From contig JACRCW010000065.1 in NCBI GenBank assembly GCA_016218805.1, positions 30,040 to 94,039 on the forward strand: DNA of 64,000 nucleotides, read 5' to 3'. Every line of letters starts with the position of its first letter. The stretch's first letter is position 1. This document shows positions 26,688-34,502 of this stretch, one piece after another. The notes under the pieces are model-generated. The model was not told where the DNA came from, did no database searches, and saw nothing but the letters and a program-made list of their open reading frames with translations. The translations under genes and the position numbers were made by a program. This stretch comes from Deltaproteobacteria bacterium (lineage in GTDB: Bacteria > Myxococcota > JACRCW01).

Positions 26688-27233
26688 TCAGGGACCCGTC
26701 TGCGGCGGGACGTACTCGGTCACGCGCAGGCGGAACACCTCGCCGCGGACCTCGCGGGTGTTGGCCCACCCCGCCACATACAGCCCGTCGTAGGGCGTGT
26801 CGCGCTCGGGGAGCAGGACCACGCAGTCCTCATCCTGGCCCGCGGCCTGGCGGCAGCCGCCCAACACCGTCTGCCCGTTGAGGCCGGTCCCCTCCGCGTT
26901 GAGCACGCCCAGGCGGAAGTCCAGGTCCTCCGCCTCCGTGCCGCTTTCGAAGTGCACCTGGAGCCGCCAGCGGCAGCCCGCGGGCGTGGGCGAACTGGCG
27001 CACCCGGCGGCCGGAAAGGTGTCCGGCACCTTCCACCACAGCGTCCCCACGCCGGACATGCGGCAGTAGCTGCCCACCTGTTCCACATTGAGCTCCAGGC
27101 CCACCGCCTCCGCAGGGGAGCGGTTGAGGGGTGCCTGCTCACACGGGTCCACCACGCTGCCGGAGTCCCGCGCACCGCCGGGAAACGCGGAGCACGCGCC
27201 CAACAGCGCCAACATCGGGGCTGGCCATCGCAT
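26688..27233 (-). CDS. Small secreted lipoprotein
   Basis: 181 residues from ATG 27231-27233. The signal MRWPAPMLALLGACSAF has lipobox LGAC. The mature domain has paired cysteines (CRMSGVG, AAGCASS, AGCRWRL, GGCRQAAGQDEDC) and beta strands ending in FRLRVTEYVPPQTGP, like a small beta-sandwich ligand-binding domain. Function unknown. It is divergent from terpene synthase 1; palindrome 3 lies about 100 bp upstream of its start and might influence it. Confidence 0.7.
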   Translation of the reverse strand: MRWPAPMLALLGACSAFPGGARDSGSVVDPCEQAPLNRSPAEAVGLELNVEQVGSYCRMSGVGTLWWKVPDTFPAAGCASSPTPAGCRWRLQVHFESGTEAEDLDFRLGVLNAEGTGLNGQTVLGGCRQAAGQDEDCVVLLPERDTPYDGLYVAGWANTREVRGEVFRLRVTEYVPPQTGP

Positions 27234-27331
27234 GCCGCCGTTCTTGCCCCCGCCCGTCCCGGTGCGCAAGGGGTGCGTCGGCGCGTGGCCCGGTGGAGCC
27301 CACTCCACCGGAGGACCGAGAAATCGCTCCG

Positions 27332-27379
27332 ACCCCCCCGTTCGGGGGGTTACGGCGAATTGGGCAGACCTTCTAGCTT
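27332..27379 (+). promoter_or_regulatory. GC palindrome 3 and promoter of terpene synthase 1
   Basis: A-C7-GTTC-G6-T-T at 27332-27351, an imperfect palindrome with loop GTTC. TAGCTT at 27374-27379 is 24 nt after the last G and 50 nt before ATG 27430. The sequence after the palindrome (TTACGG ... CTAGCTTGCGCA) matches that upstream of terpene synthase 2. Confidence 0.65.
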
Positions 27380-27429
27380 GCGCACATCCCGAGAACCGCA
27401 CGTTGCGGCTCCACCACGAGGTCCACGCC

Positions 27430-28533
27430 ATGCACGCCCACCATCATGGCCAGCAACTCCGGATCGCCTCTGCCAATGAGGCGCGCGCCTTGCCCACATT
27501 GGATTCGCCGCGTTTCCAGGCGTGGGTGCCGGAACACTGGCGCTGCCCGGTACGCCGCAACCCGCACGCCGCGGCCGTGGAGGCCGCCGTGCTTTCCTGG
27601 TTCTTTGACCTGGGGTGTTCTCCGGCAGAACTGGCCCGTGCGCGGAAGTTTGACGCGGCCGGCTACGTGGGGATGCCCTTTCCGCTGCTCTCCAAACACC
27701 ACGCGCTGCGCATCGGGAAGTACCTGTCTTTGTGGCTGTTGTGGGATGACGTTCACGTGGAGAACCTGGAGAACCGCTGGCGGTTGACCAGCGCGCACCT
27801 CCTCTCCAACGTCCGGCCGCCGCACATGACCCGGTTTGATGAGGGATGGTGGCAGCTGTTCCAGGAATTCGCCGCGGAGCGCAGCCCCCGCTGGTTGGAT
27901 GCCCTGTGCGCAGCCATGACCGCGTGGAGCATTGCCGCCGTGGATGAGGCGCTGATGGTCCGCCGCTTCCGTGAACTGGGCGAAGTGCCGTCCTTTGAGC
28001 ACCAACTGCAGGTGCGCATCGCCACCATTGGGATGTTCGCCACCGTGTACCTGCTCGAGGACGGCTATGGCTACGAACTGCCCGTGGACTTTCACGCGCA
28101 TCCCACCGTGCAGCGCATGACGGTGCTCGCCAACCAGATTGTCGGGCTGGGCAATGACCTTCTCAGCTGCGCCAAGGACATTGTGGAGGGCCAGCTCAAT
28201 CTGGTCACCACGCTGATGCACGAGCGCGCCCTGGGTCCAGCCGCGGCGCTGGAGACCGTCATCCAACTGCATGACGAGTCACTTCAGGAATACGACCAGC
28301 TTGCCGCCACGCTGGGCACCTGGTCCCCGGCGGCGGACCCGTACATTGCACGGTGGGTCCAGGACGTGCGGTACGCATCCCTGGGCTTCACGCTGTGGGA
28401 GGCGCAGGCGCCGCGATATTCCGCGCACCGTCTCGTTGTAGATGGCGCCGTGGTGGAGCCCTCCTTCCTGTTTGTGCCGGTCTTGGGGAGCGGCACAGCC
28501 GCGCCCCCGGACCCCCCTCCCCGTATCCACTGA
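27430..28533 (+). CDS. Class I terpene synthase, copy 1
   Basis: 367 residues from ATG 27430. It has the metal-binding aspartate motif DDVHVE (Asp106, Asp107), a probable diphosphate-sensing Arg in QVRIATIG, the NSE-type motif NDLLSCAKD (Asn242, Ser246, Asp250) and the C-terminal RY pair (Arg329, Tyr330). The third NSE ligand is Asp, where Glu is usual. Length and motifs fit bacterial single-domain synthases that cyclise geranyl or farnesyl diphosphate using three Mg2+; the product cannot be read from sequence. The last 20 residues are Pro-rich. Palindrome 3 is upstream, and a SpoIIAA-like gene follows after 40 bp. Confidence 0.93.
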   Translation: MHAHHHGQQLRIASANEARALPTLDSPRFQAWVPEHWRCPVRRNPHAAAVEAAVLSWFFDLGCSPAELARARKFDAAGYVGMPFPLLSKHHALRIGKYLSLWLLWDDVHVENLENRWRLTSAHLLSNVRPPHMTRFDEGWWQLFQEFAAERSPRWLDALCAAMTAWSIAAVDEALMVRRFRELGEVPSFEHQLQVRIATIGMFATVYLLEDGYGYELPVDFHAHPTVQRMTVLANQIVGLGNDLLSCAKDIVEGQLNLVTTLMHERALGPAAALETVIQLHDESLQEYDQLAATLGTWSPAADPYIARWVQDVRYASLGFTLWEAQAPRYSAHRLVVDGAVVEPSFLFVPVLGSGTAAPPDPPPRIH

Positions 28534-28573
28534 GCCGTCCCGCGCCTTCCCGCCAGCAGTCCCGGAGTCCTCC

Positions 28574-28963
28574 ATGACCCTCACGATCAGCCAGCACGGC
28601 AGCTTTTTGGATGTTGTTGTCAGTGACACCCTCACCTCTGATGACGTGGCCGACCTGCTGCGCGCTTTGGACACGCAACGCCTCAACGGCCCGTTTGTGA
28701 TCCTCACGGACACCAGCGGCATGAAGGCTGCGCCGCGCCCGGTGGTCATGTCCTTTGTGGAAGGCATGAAGAACCGCCCGCCGCTCAAGGACATCTGGCT
28801 GGCGGATGCGGTCGTGGTGAACTCGCCCGCTGCGCGGTTTGTGCTGTCAACCTTGCTGATGATTGCGCCAATGCCCACGCAAGTGAAGGCATTTGACAAG
28901 CGCGCGGATGCCGAACACTGGCTCACTGACGTGCTCCGCCATGCCCAGCTGAAATCCGCCTGA
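28574..28963 (+). CDS. SpoIIAA/STAS-like protein partner of terpene synthase 1
   Basis: 129 residues from ATG 28574. The alpha/beta pattern (GSFLDVVVSDTLTSDDVADLL ... FVILTDTSGMKAAPRPVVMSF ... AAR-FVLSTLLM ... FDKRADAEHWL) fits SpoIIAA-like/STAS-superfamily proteins. Such proteins are phospho-switches or lipid-binding folds. The DTSGM segment sits where anti-sigma-factor antagonists carry the phosphorylated Ser. It is paired with the terpene synthase in both copies of the module. No DNA-binding domain or signal peptide. Confidence 0.75.
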   Translation: MTLTISQHGSFLDVVVSDTLTSDDVADLLRALDTQRLNGPFVILTDTSGMKAAPRPVVMSFVEGMKNRPPLKDIWLADAVVVNSPAARFVLSTLLMIAPMPTQVKAFDKRADAEHWLTDVLRHAQLKSA

Positions 28964-29153
28964 ACATGCGCAGCAAGGGAAGTTCCTTCCAGACAAAGGA
29001 CTAATCGCGCCTACTTGGTGCGCCTCCGCGGCTCTGATTTGCCCCCTGAGCGTCACCGGCAGACGGGGGCCGCCTCGGCGTGACGGTGTGTCGCGCGTTT
29101 GGCGAAGTGTCCAAGTCCACGTCGCGAGTGCACGCAGTTGACGGTGGCCAAGC

Positions 29154-29708
29154 CTACTCGCGCAGATACCGCTGGACAGCCTGTCTGGACACGCCCAGCA
29201 AGCGGGCCGCTCGGCTTCGGTTCATGCGGCGCTCGCCGAGCGCTGCTTCCATCATCTCACGTCGAAGTAGGTCAGTGGCCTGCGGGATCGAGACGTGGCC
29301 AAGGAGAGCCCGGCCGAGTTCGCGGATCTGGCCGCGGCGGTCTCGTTGGGCCGCAAGAATCGCCTCCAGTCCCGCCGTTGTCAGAGGACGCCAGGCCGTC
29401 CGGTGGAGAAGGACCGGCCCTTCCTTTCTGTACCTACGAACCGCAACAACAAGTTGCGCCGCGTGAAGCGGAAAAACATCGCCTGGGGCCACACATGGGT
29501 CATCAAGGGTGTCCCAGCACACCAGGTCCGCCAAGGCAGACGTCCCCCGCGGGGAGACGGTGATGCAGGTATCGGTGGCGGTACATCGCAGGGGACCGAC
29601 CAGCTGCTCCCAAAGGAGGAGGCGAACTTGAGGGGCAGCGATCCAGACGGAAAACCGGCGCTCGCTTGCTGTGTTTGGAGCCGTTTCTGCCAAGCACTCC
29701 TGCGTCAT
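29154..29708 (-). CDS. Fis-type helix-turn-helix regulator
   Basis: 184 residues from ATG 29706-29708 with a GGTGGGA site. The C-terminus (LLRREMMEAALGERRMNRSR, then AARLLGVSRQAVQRYLRE) is a Fis-family (HTH_8) helix-turn-helix, the DNA-binding end of NtrC-type regulators, here without an AAA+ domain. The N-terminal 120 residues are FHA-like or unknown (FSVWIAAPQVRLLLWE ... CITVSPRGTSALADLVCWD). Fis-type domains bind inverted repeats, and palindrome 4 lies just upstream, so this is a second candidate for the palindrome-binding protein. It is downstream of rsbR on the same strand. Confidence 0.8.
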   Translation of the reverse strand: MTQECLAETAPNTASERRFSVWIAAPQVRLLLWEQLVGPLRCTATDTCITVSPRGTSALADLVCWDTLDDPCVAPGDVFPLHAAQLVVAVRRYRKEGPVLLHRTAWRPLTTAGLEAILAAQRDRRGQIRELGRALLGHVSIPQATDLLRREMMEAALGERRMNRSRAARLLGVSRQAVQRYLRE

Positions 29709-29740
29709 TGTCCCACCGCCAGCATGTTTGTTGACGCGCT

Positions 29741-29788
29741 TTGATAGCGTCACGCCGGATGCAGGCGCACCCCCCCGATCGGGGGGGT
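29741..29788 (-). promoter_or_regulatory. GC palindrome 4 and promoter of Fis-type regulator gene
   Basis: Perfect A-C7-GATC-G7-T palindrome at 29769-29788. On minus, TATCAA (29746 to 29741) is 23 nt after the palindrome and 32 nt before the start codon at 29708. On plus it is followed by TTTTT, so it could also terminate transcription from the left, though no plus-strand gene reads into it. Confidence 0.6.
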
Positions 29789-29876
29789 TTTTCTGGAATT
29801 CCACGACCACGCAGAGAAGGCCCCCACAGGTGGCGGCAGCAAGCACCAGCCCCCAGGCGGCGCATGTTCCTCAGAA

Positions 29877-30524
29877 TCACGAAGCCCCCACGCGGTCGTT
29901 GCGTGTGCGTTCGCGCTGAGCCTGGAGCCGAGAGAAGCACTCCTTGAGGCCCTCCTTCAAAGAACGGAGCGTAGGCACATCACCGATGTCCACGCCGCTT
30001 TGGACAAGCGTCTGGGCGATCTCCGGGCTGATGCCGGTGACAACGCAATAGGATCCCAGCAGCCGGGCCGACCGGACCATCTTGATGAAATGGTCCGCGG
30101 TCATGGTGTCCACCACGCTCACGCCTGTGATGTCGATGATCACGCACTTGGCCCGCGTCTCCACGATGCGGTGCAGCAGCTTCTCGGTCATCTCGACAGA
30201 GCGCTGCGTGTCCACGACCCCCACGACCGGCAAGGTCAGGATGTCGTCCCACAGGTCGATGATGGGGGTCGAGAGGTCCCGAATGGCGAGTTGTTGGCTT
30301 TCGATAAGGCGCAGCTGTTCAGCTTGTCTCTTGCGCACCTCCTGGGCCTGCTGCAGTTCGCTGAGGAAGACGCTTAGCGTGGCCTCAAGCTGTCCAAAGT
30401 CATCCTCTTCGTGGTGGGCCAACAATGCGGCGGCCTGCTCAATGGCGTCGACTGACGCAAAGGAGAGCACCTGCATTACGCGTGTGAGGCGCTCGGTGCT
30501 GATGGTGATCGTTGCTGCGGTCAT
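29877..30524 (-). CDS. rsbR: RsbR-type stressosome scaffold (STAS domain with short N-terminus)
   Basis: 215 residues. Residues 85-200 are an RsbR-type STAS domain (STPIIDLWDDILTLPVVG). DITGVSVVDTMTADH puts Thr140 at the position of RsbR Thr171, and SPEIAQT puts Thr172 at Thr205; these are the two sites phosphorylated by RsbT in Bacillus. The first 80 residues are helical and lack the globin fold of Bacillus RsbRA, so the sensed signal may differ. Last gene of the minus-strand stressosome operon, 46 bp after the STAS-like gene. Confidence 0.93.
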   Translation of the reverse strand: MTAATITISTERLTRVMQVLSFASVDAIEQAAALLAHHEEDDFGQLEATLSVFLSELQQAQEVRKRQAEQLRLIESQQLAIRDLSTPIIDLWDDILTLPVVGVVDTQRSVEMTEKLLHRIVETRAKCVIIDITGVSVVDTMTADHFIKMVRSARLLGSYCVVTGISPEIAQTLVQSGVDIGDVPTLRSLKEGLKECFSRLQAQRERTRNDRVGAS

Positions 30525-30570
30525 GCCGTGGATCCTATGGGAAAGGGGGAACTTGGGTCCGATGAAGCGC

Positions 30571-30984
30571 TCAGATGGCGGCGGCGCAGGTCTCGCGGCG
30601 GTTGGCGATCCATGCCCGCGCGTCGGGTTCGGTGGGGAAGAACTCGCCAGGGTTGTCCCGTCGGGTGACGAGGTTGACCGCGTTGAAGATCAGCGTCATG
30701 ACGACCCTGGTCTGGAAGTTCGCGCCAAAGAACGCCATTCCGCGGTAGGGGATGTTCTCGGTGGCCTTGGCGGCGATTTTTCGCGCCTCGGGGGGCACGG
30801 TGCCCAGCCGGCTGATACTCGCCAGGAAGAAGACAAACGGCTTCCCCGACGAGAACCGGAAGATGTGCCGGTTCAGCTCAGCTGCCTCTTCGGGCGAGAG
30901 GTCTCCCACCATCTCAACGCTGACGATGTCCGGGTCCTCGAGGCTCACCATGTGACGACCGACTTGATGCGACGCTATGGCCAT
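30571..30984 (-). CDS. SpoIIAA/STAS-like protein in the stressosome operon
   Basis: 137 residues from ATG 30982-30984 with AAGGAA upstream. The pattern (PDIVSVEMVGDLSPEEAAEL ... PFVFFLASISRLGTVPPEARKIAAK ... FQTRVVMTLIFNAVNLV ... FFPTEPDARAWI) matches the two SpoIIAA-like proteins beside the terpene synthases, with the same topology but low identity. It may link the stressosome to those proteins. It lies between rsbS and rsbR. Confidence 0.75.
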   Translation of the reverse strand: MAIASHQVGRHMVSLEDPDIVSVEMVGDLSPEEAAELNRHIFRFSSGKPFVFFLASISRLGTVPPEARKIAAKATENIPYRGMAFFGANFQTRVVMTLIFNAVNLVTRRDNPGEFFPTEPDARAWIANRRETCAAAI

Positions 30985-31018
30985 GTCGTGTTTCCTTGTT
31001 CGTGTGGGTGGTGAAGGG

Positions 31019-31477
31019 TCAGGCGGGCTGGTCCGACTCACGTGCGCGGTGGTCACGTTCCAGGAGTGCGTCCAGCAGCTCCCAAGCCTTCGCGGACTCG
31101 TCAATGCGCGTGGCGTGAATGCCAAGGTGCTCGAGCGCGTCCTCGAGGCTGTGAGCGGAATCCAGGTTCTCCAATTCGATGCCCATGGCCTGGAGGGTCA
31201 TGGCCACCTCCGCGCCCATGCCGCAGAGCACACAGCGAGCACCCATCAACCGGACCGCGGCGGCGAGGCGCGCGAGTACGGAGCAGAGGTGGCTGTCCAT
31301 GACGCGCAGGCCGGACGCGTCGATGGCAAGGCCGCGCGCGCCTGTGCGGCGCAGCGTGTGGAGTACGTTGTGGGTGAGCTGCACGGCGTCGCTGTCGGAA
31401 AGCTCGCGTTGCAGGACGACGAGGAGCTGGCCCCAGAGAAGGATCACTGGGACCGCGTCATTGTCATGCTTCCTCAT
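31019..31477 (-). CDS. rsbS: RsbS-type STAS antagonist
   Basis: 152 residues, a single STAS domain. LAIDASGLRVMDSHLCSVL places Ser62 at the position of RsbS Ser59, the residue phosphorylated by RsbT to open the stressosome. The remainder (ARCVLCGMGAEVAMTLQAMGI) follows the RsbS pattern. A charged tail of about 35 residues is extra. It lies 3 bp from the rsbX-type gene upstream, so tightly co-transcribed. Confidence 0.9.
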   Translation of the reverse strand: MRKHDNDAVPVILLWGQLLVVLQRELSDSDAVQLTHNVLHTLRRTGARGLAIDASGLRVMDSHLCSVLARLAAAVRLMGARCVLCGMGAEVAMTLQAMGIELENLDSAHSLEDALEHLGIHATRIDESAKAWELLDALLERDHRARESDQPA

Positions 31478-31480
31478 CCC

Positions 31481-32047
31481 TCAACCCCCCAGGTCGGCCA
31501 CCATCACGGTGGCATCGTCAAATGGACTGGCATGGCGCTCCAGCAGGAGGGCGCACGCCTCGGCGGCGCTTCGGCCAGCGAGTGCGTCCAGCGTGAAGCG
31601 GCGGGAGATCCCGTCGGAAAAGAGCACCAAGCGATGTCCCGGCATCACTTCTCCGTCGAAGACGTTCAAGCGCGGCCAGCGCGAGCCAAGTATCCCCGCC
31701 GACAGTCGGATTGGCAGTGAAGGCCCCGCGCACCGCAACTCCACGTTCCCGACACCGGCGCCCTCCATCCGCCAGTTCTTCAGCACGCAGACCAGCGCAG
31801 CAGCGCCACGTGTTCCCCGAAGGCTGTTGTGGAGTCCGGCAAGGATGGACTCCACGCCATGGTTGAGGGGTATTTCCTTGAGGGATGCCACGATGGACGC
31901 AGTGACCGCGGCGGCGTTCGGCCCGTGCCCCAGCGCATCCACGACTGCGAGCAGAACACTGCCGCCGTCATGGCGGACGAATGCAGCATCCCCGTTGGCT
32001 TGCTCACCCGGGCATGGGCGGGTCCGGTGCTCGACGACCACCTTCAT
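31481..32047 (-). CDS. rsbX: RsbX-type PP2C phosphatase
   Basis: 188 residues. It has PP2C/SpoIIE metal ligands: NGDAAF (Asp20), VVDALGHG (Asp37) and the closing DDATVMV. RsbX resets the stressosome by removing phosphates from RsbS and RsbR. No regulatory domain is attached, as in Bacillus RsbX and unlike RsbU. Its start overlaps the end of the rsbT-type gene (32044-32047, ATGA), so translation is coupled. Confidence 0.92.
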   Translation of the reverse strand: MKVVVEHRTRPCPGEQANGDAAFVRHDGGSVLLAVVDALGHGPNAAAVTASIVASLKEIPLNHGVESILAGLHNSLRGTRGAAALVCVLKNWRMEGAGVGNVELRCAGPSLPIRLSAGILGSRWPRLNVFDGEVMPGHRLVLFSDGISRRFTLDALAGRSAAEACALLLERHASPFDDATVMVADLGG

Positions 32048-32709
32048 AGCGACAACTCCGCTTCCACGCGGGTGCCGGCTGCGCCGGTCTTGATGTCGAA
32101 GTTGTTGGACAGGCGCTTGGCACCGAGGATCCCGCGGCCCATGCCGGTCTTGCTGCGATAGTTGCCGGTCAGTATCTCCTCAAGATTGGGGATGCCGCCG
32201 CCCTGATCGGTCGCGGTGATCCGCAAGCGCAGGGGCCGCAAAGACGTCAATTCCAGCCGCACCTTCCCTCCCAGGGTGTAGTTGACAATGTTCCGCGCCA
32301 ATTCGCTGACGAGCGTCATGGCCTTCTGGGTGCTGAGGCTCCCGGCGCCCGCCGATTCGCACATGGACAGCACGTCCGATCGGACCTGGAGGATGCCGTT
32401 CTCGTCCCGCACATCCCTGGTCACCGGAGGAAGATTGGCGGGTCCATCCTGCAGGCGGCGCAACGCCTGCAGCATTGGCTCACGCGCTGCCTCCGGGGCG
32501 AACAGGCGCACGCCAGCCTCCAGTTGCCCAACCATCCGCGGCAGATCGGCTGGAGTGGCCGGCCGGTCCGTCGGTATGCCGGCCTTCTCCCTCGCCCGGC
32601 CGATCATGCCCTTCGCCGTGGGGACGGAGAGATGCCGGGTGAGGATAGCCAGGAGTTGTTGCTCGAATTGTTCCATGCCAGCCCGTCCGCAGGCGGCGAA
32701 GCTCTTCAT
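32044..32709 (-). CDS. rsbT: RsbT-type switch kinase with N-terminal extension
   Basis: 221 residues from ATG 32707-32709; ATG 32674-32676 is an alternative. The C-terminal 120 residues are an RsbT-type GHKL ATPase: N box SELARNIVNYT (Glu136, Asn140), DQGGGIP (168-174), TGMGRGILGAKRL (188-200). RsbT phosphorylates RsbR and RsbS and, once released, activates an output protein. The about 100-residue N-terminal extension is helical (LTRHLSVPTAKGMIGRAREK) and absent from Bacillus RsbT (133 aa); it may resemble the RsbRD N-terminal type. First gene of the operon. Confidence 0.92.
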   Translation of the reverse strand: MKSFAACGRAGMEQFEQQLLAILTRHLSVPTAKGMIGRAREKAGIPTDRPATPADLPRMVGQLEAGVRLFAPEAAREPMLQALRRLQDGPANLPPVTRDVRDENGILQVRSDVLSMCESAGAGSLSTQKAMTLVSELARNIVNYTLGGKVRLELTSLRPLRLRITATDQGGGIPNLEEILTGNYRSKTGMGRGILGAKRLSNNFDIKTGAAGTRVEAELSL

Positions 32710-32776
32710 CCCCGCCGCGCTGCGATGTCGAAGCTATCAGCGCTATCACGACGAAAGATAGATGAACGCCCGTTCC

Positions 32777-32792
32777 CGCAACGTACGTTGCG
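32777..32792. promoter_or_regulatory. 16-bp palindrome between stressosome operon and second ATPase gene
   Basis: CGCAACGTACGTTGCG is a perfect inverted repeat within the 246-bp divergent spacer (32710-32955). It is 68 bp from the rsbT-type start and 164 bp from the ATPase gene. Different in sequence from the C7/G7 palindromes. Two GCTATCA direct repeats lie next to it at about 32733-32748. A plausible operator for a dimeric regulator. Confidence 0.45.
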
Positions 32793-32955
32793 CCACACAT
32801 TTCCAGCGGCTTTCTCCTGCATGGGCTCATCCCCGACGACAAAATATGACGTGGTTCGAAACAACGCGCTGGTGCCAATGCCCAAGTCAGGCACGCTGCC
32901 ATGACGACACCAAGGTTGACCGGTCCCAAGACGCAGGCAGAGCATCCGTTCCGTC

Positions 32956-33399
32956 ATGCAGCCGCCGCCACCCAGCGTCGTGTCGACCATTTCCATTGAG
33001 CACGTGACGGACGCAGTGGTGGCGGCGTCAGGAGCGCTCCGCCAGGCACTCGCGCAACGCGCGTCGACGGCGGTTGCGCACGCATTTGCGATCGCGGTGC
33101 GCGAGCTGGCCACAAACATTCAGCGTCACGGCGGGGGAGGGGAGGTGCAGCTGGGGATGGCGCCGGGTCTGCTCTGGGTGCGCGCGCTGGACCGCGGCCC
33201 CGGCATAGCGGATGTTGAGTCGGCGCTGCGGGACCATTGGTCGGCGGGCCGCCCACGTCCTCTGGGAGTGGCGCCCACTGACGGCCTGGGCTGTGGTCTG
33301 GGCGCGGTCCGCCGGCTCATGGATGGACTGGAGCTTCATGCGCGTGACGGGGGCGGCCTCGAGGTGACGGCGTGGAAGCGCATTGTGGGGCCGCGGTGA
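32956..33399 (+). CDS. Second RsbT/RsbW-like anti-sigma-type ATPase
   Basis: 147 residues from ATG 32956. GHKL motifs are present: VRELATNIQRHGGG (Glu50, Asn54), DRGPGI (79-84) and GLGCGLGAVRRLMD (about 110-123). Length and motifs match RsbT and RsbW-type serine kinases. It is divergent from the stressosome operon and could be a second switch kinase or the output partner. No sigma-B-like gene is within the window. Confidence 0.85.
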   Translation: MQPPPPSVVSTISIEHVTDAVVAASGALRQALAQRASTAVAHAFAIAVRELATNIQRHGGGGEVQLGMAPGLLWVRALDRGPGIADVESALRDHWSAGRPRPLGVAPTDGLGCGLGAVRRLMDGLELHARDGGGLEVTAWKRIVGPR

Positions 33400-33516
33400 T
33401 GAGCGCCGCGGCGCGCAGCGGCTGGAGTTGCCATGCGACGGCGGGCGGCGGCTCGTCCCACCGGAACATCCTTCTTCAGTATGCCGCGCCGTGTGGCGCC
33501 CTTCAGCGGATCACGC

Positions 33517-34029
33517 TCATTGGTGGCAGACTCTTCCGTGGTACTCGCCCACGCCACCCGCGGCGAAGTCGTACGTTCCGGTTGTGAGCAGCGAGCCGCT
33601 CGCGCCGGCGAAATCCTCCGTCCCGCCGGTGATTGTGAAGATCTCGGCGAATTCTCCGTCACCGGCGGTGTGGAACGCGCCGCTGTCCTTGAAGAAGAGG
33701 TCCCCCCTCCGCTCGCCAGCCCTCGCCCCGAGCACCGTGTCACCAGTGATCAGCACCACCCCGGTGATTGGCGTCTCGTCGGTGAACGTGATGGTCTGCA
33801 ACAAGGAGAAGTAGTCACCGCGAATACCCCCGCGGAAGGTTCCGCGCCCGCACACGCCAATGGGCGAGGTGCATTCGGGTCCTCCTACCGGGATGAGATC
33901 AAAGTGTCCCTCAACGGCATGGCACTTCCCATGCGCCTCCGCGCCAGCACCCGACGACACCAGCGCCGCAGCCGCCACCCCAGCGGCCAGCACACCGCCC
34001 AGCCTTCCTGCGATCCCGTGTTCGGTCAT
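33517..34029 (-). CDS. Secreted allene-oxide-cyclase-like barrel protein
   Basis: 170 residues from ATG 34027-34029 with GGAGG upstream. Signal peptide GVLAAGVAAAALVSSGAGAEA precedes HGKCHAVEGHF. Glycine-turn beta strands (RGTFRGGIRGDYF, GVVLITGDTVLGARAGERRG, GEFAEIFTITGGTEDFAGASG) resemble the dirigent/allene-oxide-cyclase barrel family known from bacterial secreted proteins; the call is by pattern only. Palindrome 5 lies 181 bp upstream. Dirigent-like barrels can handle small hydrophobic molecules, so a link with the terpene genes is possible but speculative. Confidence 0.65.
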   Translation of the reverse strand: MTEHGIAGRLGGVLAAGVAAAALVSSGAGAEAHGKCHAVEGHFDLIPVGGPECTSPIGVCGRGTFRGGIRGDYFSLLQTITFTDETPITGVVLITGDTVLGARAGERRGDLFFKDSGAFHTAGDGEFAEIFTITGGTEDFAGASGSLLTTGTYDFAAGGVGEYHGRVCHQ

Positions 34030-34182
34030 GGTTTGCCTCCTCGAAACGTTGTTGTGAAACGCGCACGCAGTCCTCGACGGAAAGGCGGATCACGGGGCGG
34101 CGATCCAGACGCAATACGGGACCTCTCCCGCGATCTGCATGTCGGCACTCCTGCGCCATTCCGTCGTACGACCGCGGGGCGG

Positions 34183-34232
34183 ACGCTAACGGCCGGCCGG
34201 AAGAATCGGACCCCCCCGATCGGGGGGGTCCG
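34183..34232 (-). promoter_or_regulatory. GC palindrome 5, the longest copy, with a minus-strand promoter
   Basis: The perfect core A-C7-GATC-G7-T (34210-34229) is extended by CGG/CCG to a perfect 26-bp palindrome at 34207-34232. On minus, TAGCGT (34188 to 34183) is 22 nt after the core and about 154 nt before the secreted-protein start at 34029. The leader would be long, so assignment to that gene is less certain than for other copies. Confidence 0.55.
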
Positions 34233-34502
34233 CGACCTCCCACAGGAGCTGAATGCGTCTTGCTCGCCTTTTTGTTGCGCAAGGGACCCCGCTGCGCGGT
34301 TGCTCGGGGCGCCGGGCTTGCCGCAGGCAAGCCATCCACGCCGCCCCACTCTTGCTTCTTTTTGCGGGAGCGGCCCTCGATGACGGAGCGCAGCGACGTG
34401 GGCGGGGGGGACCGTGAGAGGGATCGCCCCCGGTGATTGACGCGGTCCTGGGGAACGCGCGGGCCCGCCCCGGGATGGTTCCGCGGTGCAAAACTCGCGC
34501 GG

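Larger units (their letters stand above)
27332..28963 (+). repeat. Duplicated terpene synthase-STAS module, copy 1
   Basis: Promoter palindrome, terpene synthase gene and SpoIIAA-like gene in the same order as 34503-36150. The SpoIIAA-like products differ at only about 14 of 129 residues, and the terpene synthases are roughly 80-85% identical by eye. The two copies are 7.2 kb apart in direct orientation. Confidence 0.9.

Noticed and set aside
29041..29153. Small gene between the SpoIIAA-like gene and the Fis-type regulator
   Set aside because: Short frames exist but lack ribosome-binding sites and recognisable composition.
34230..34500. Coding frames in the 34.0-34.6 kb spacer
   Set aside because: The open stretches read through palindromes 5 and 6, giving Pro/Arg/Gly products with no start site; no support for a gene.
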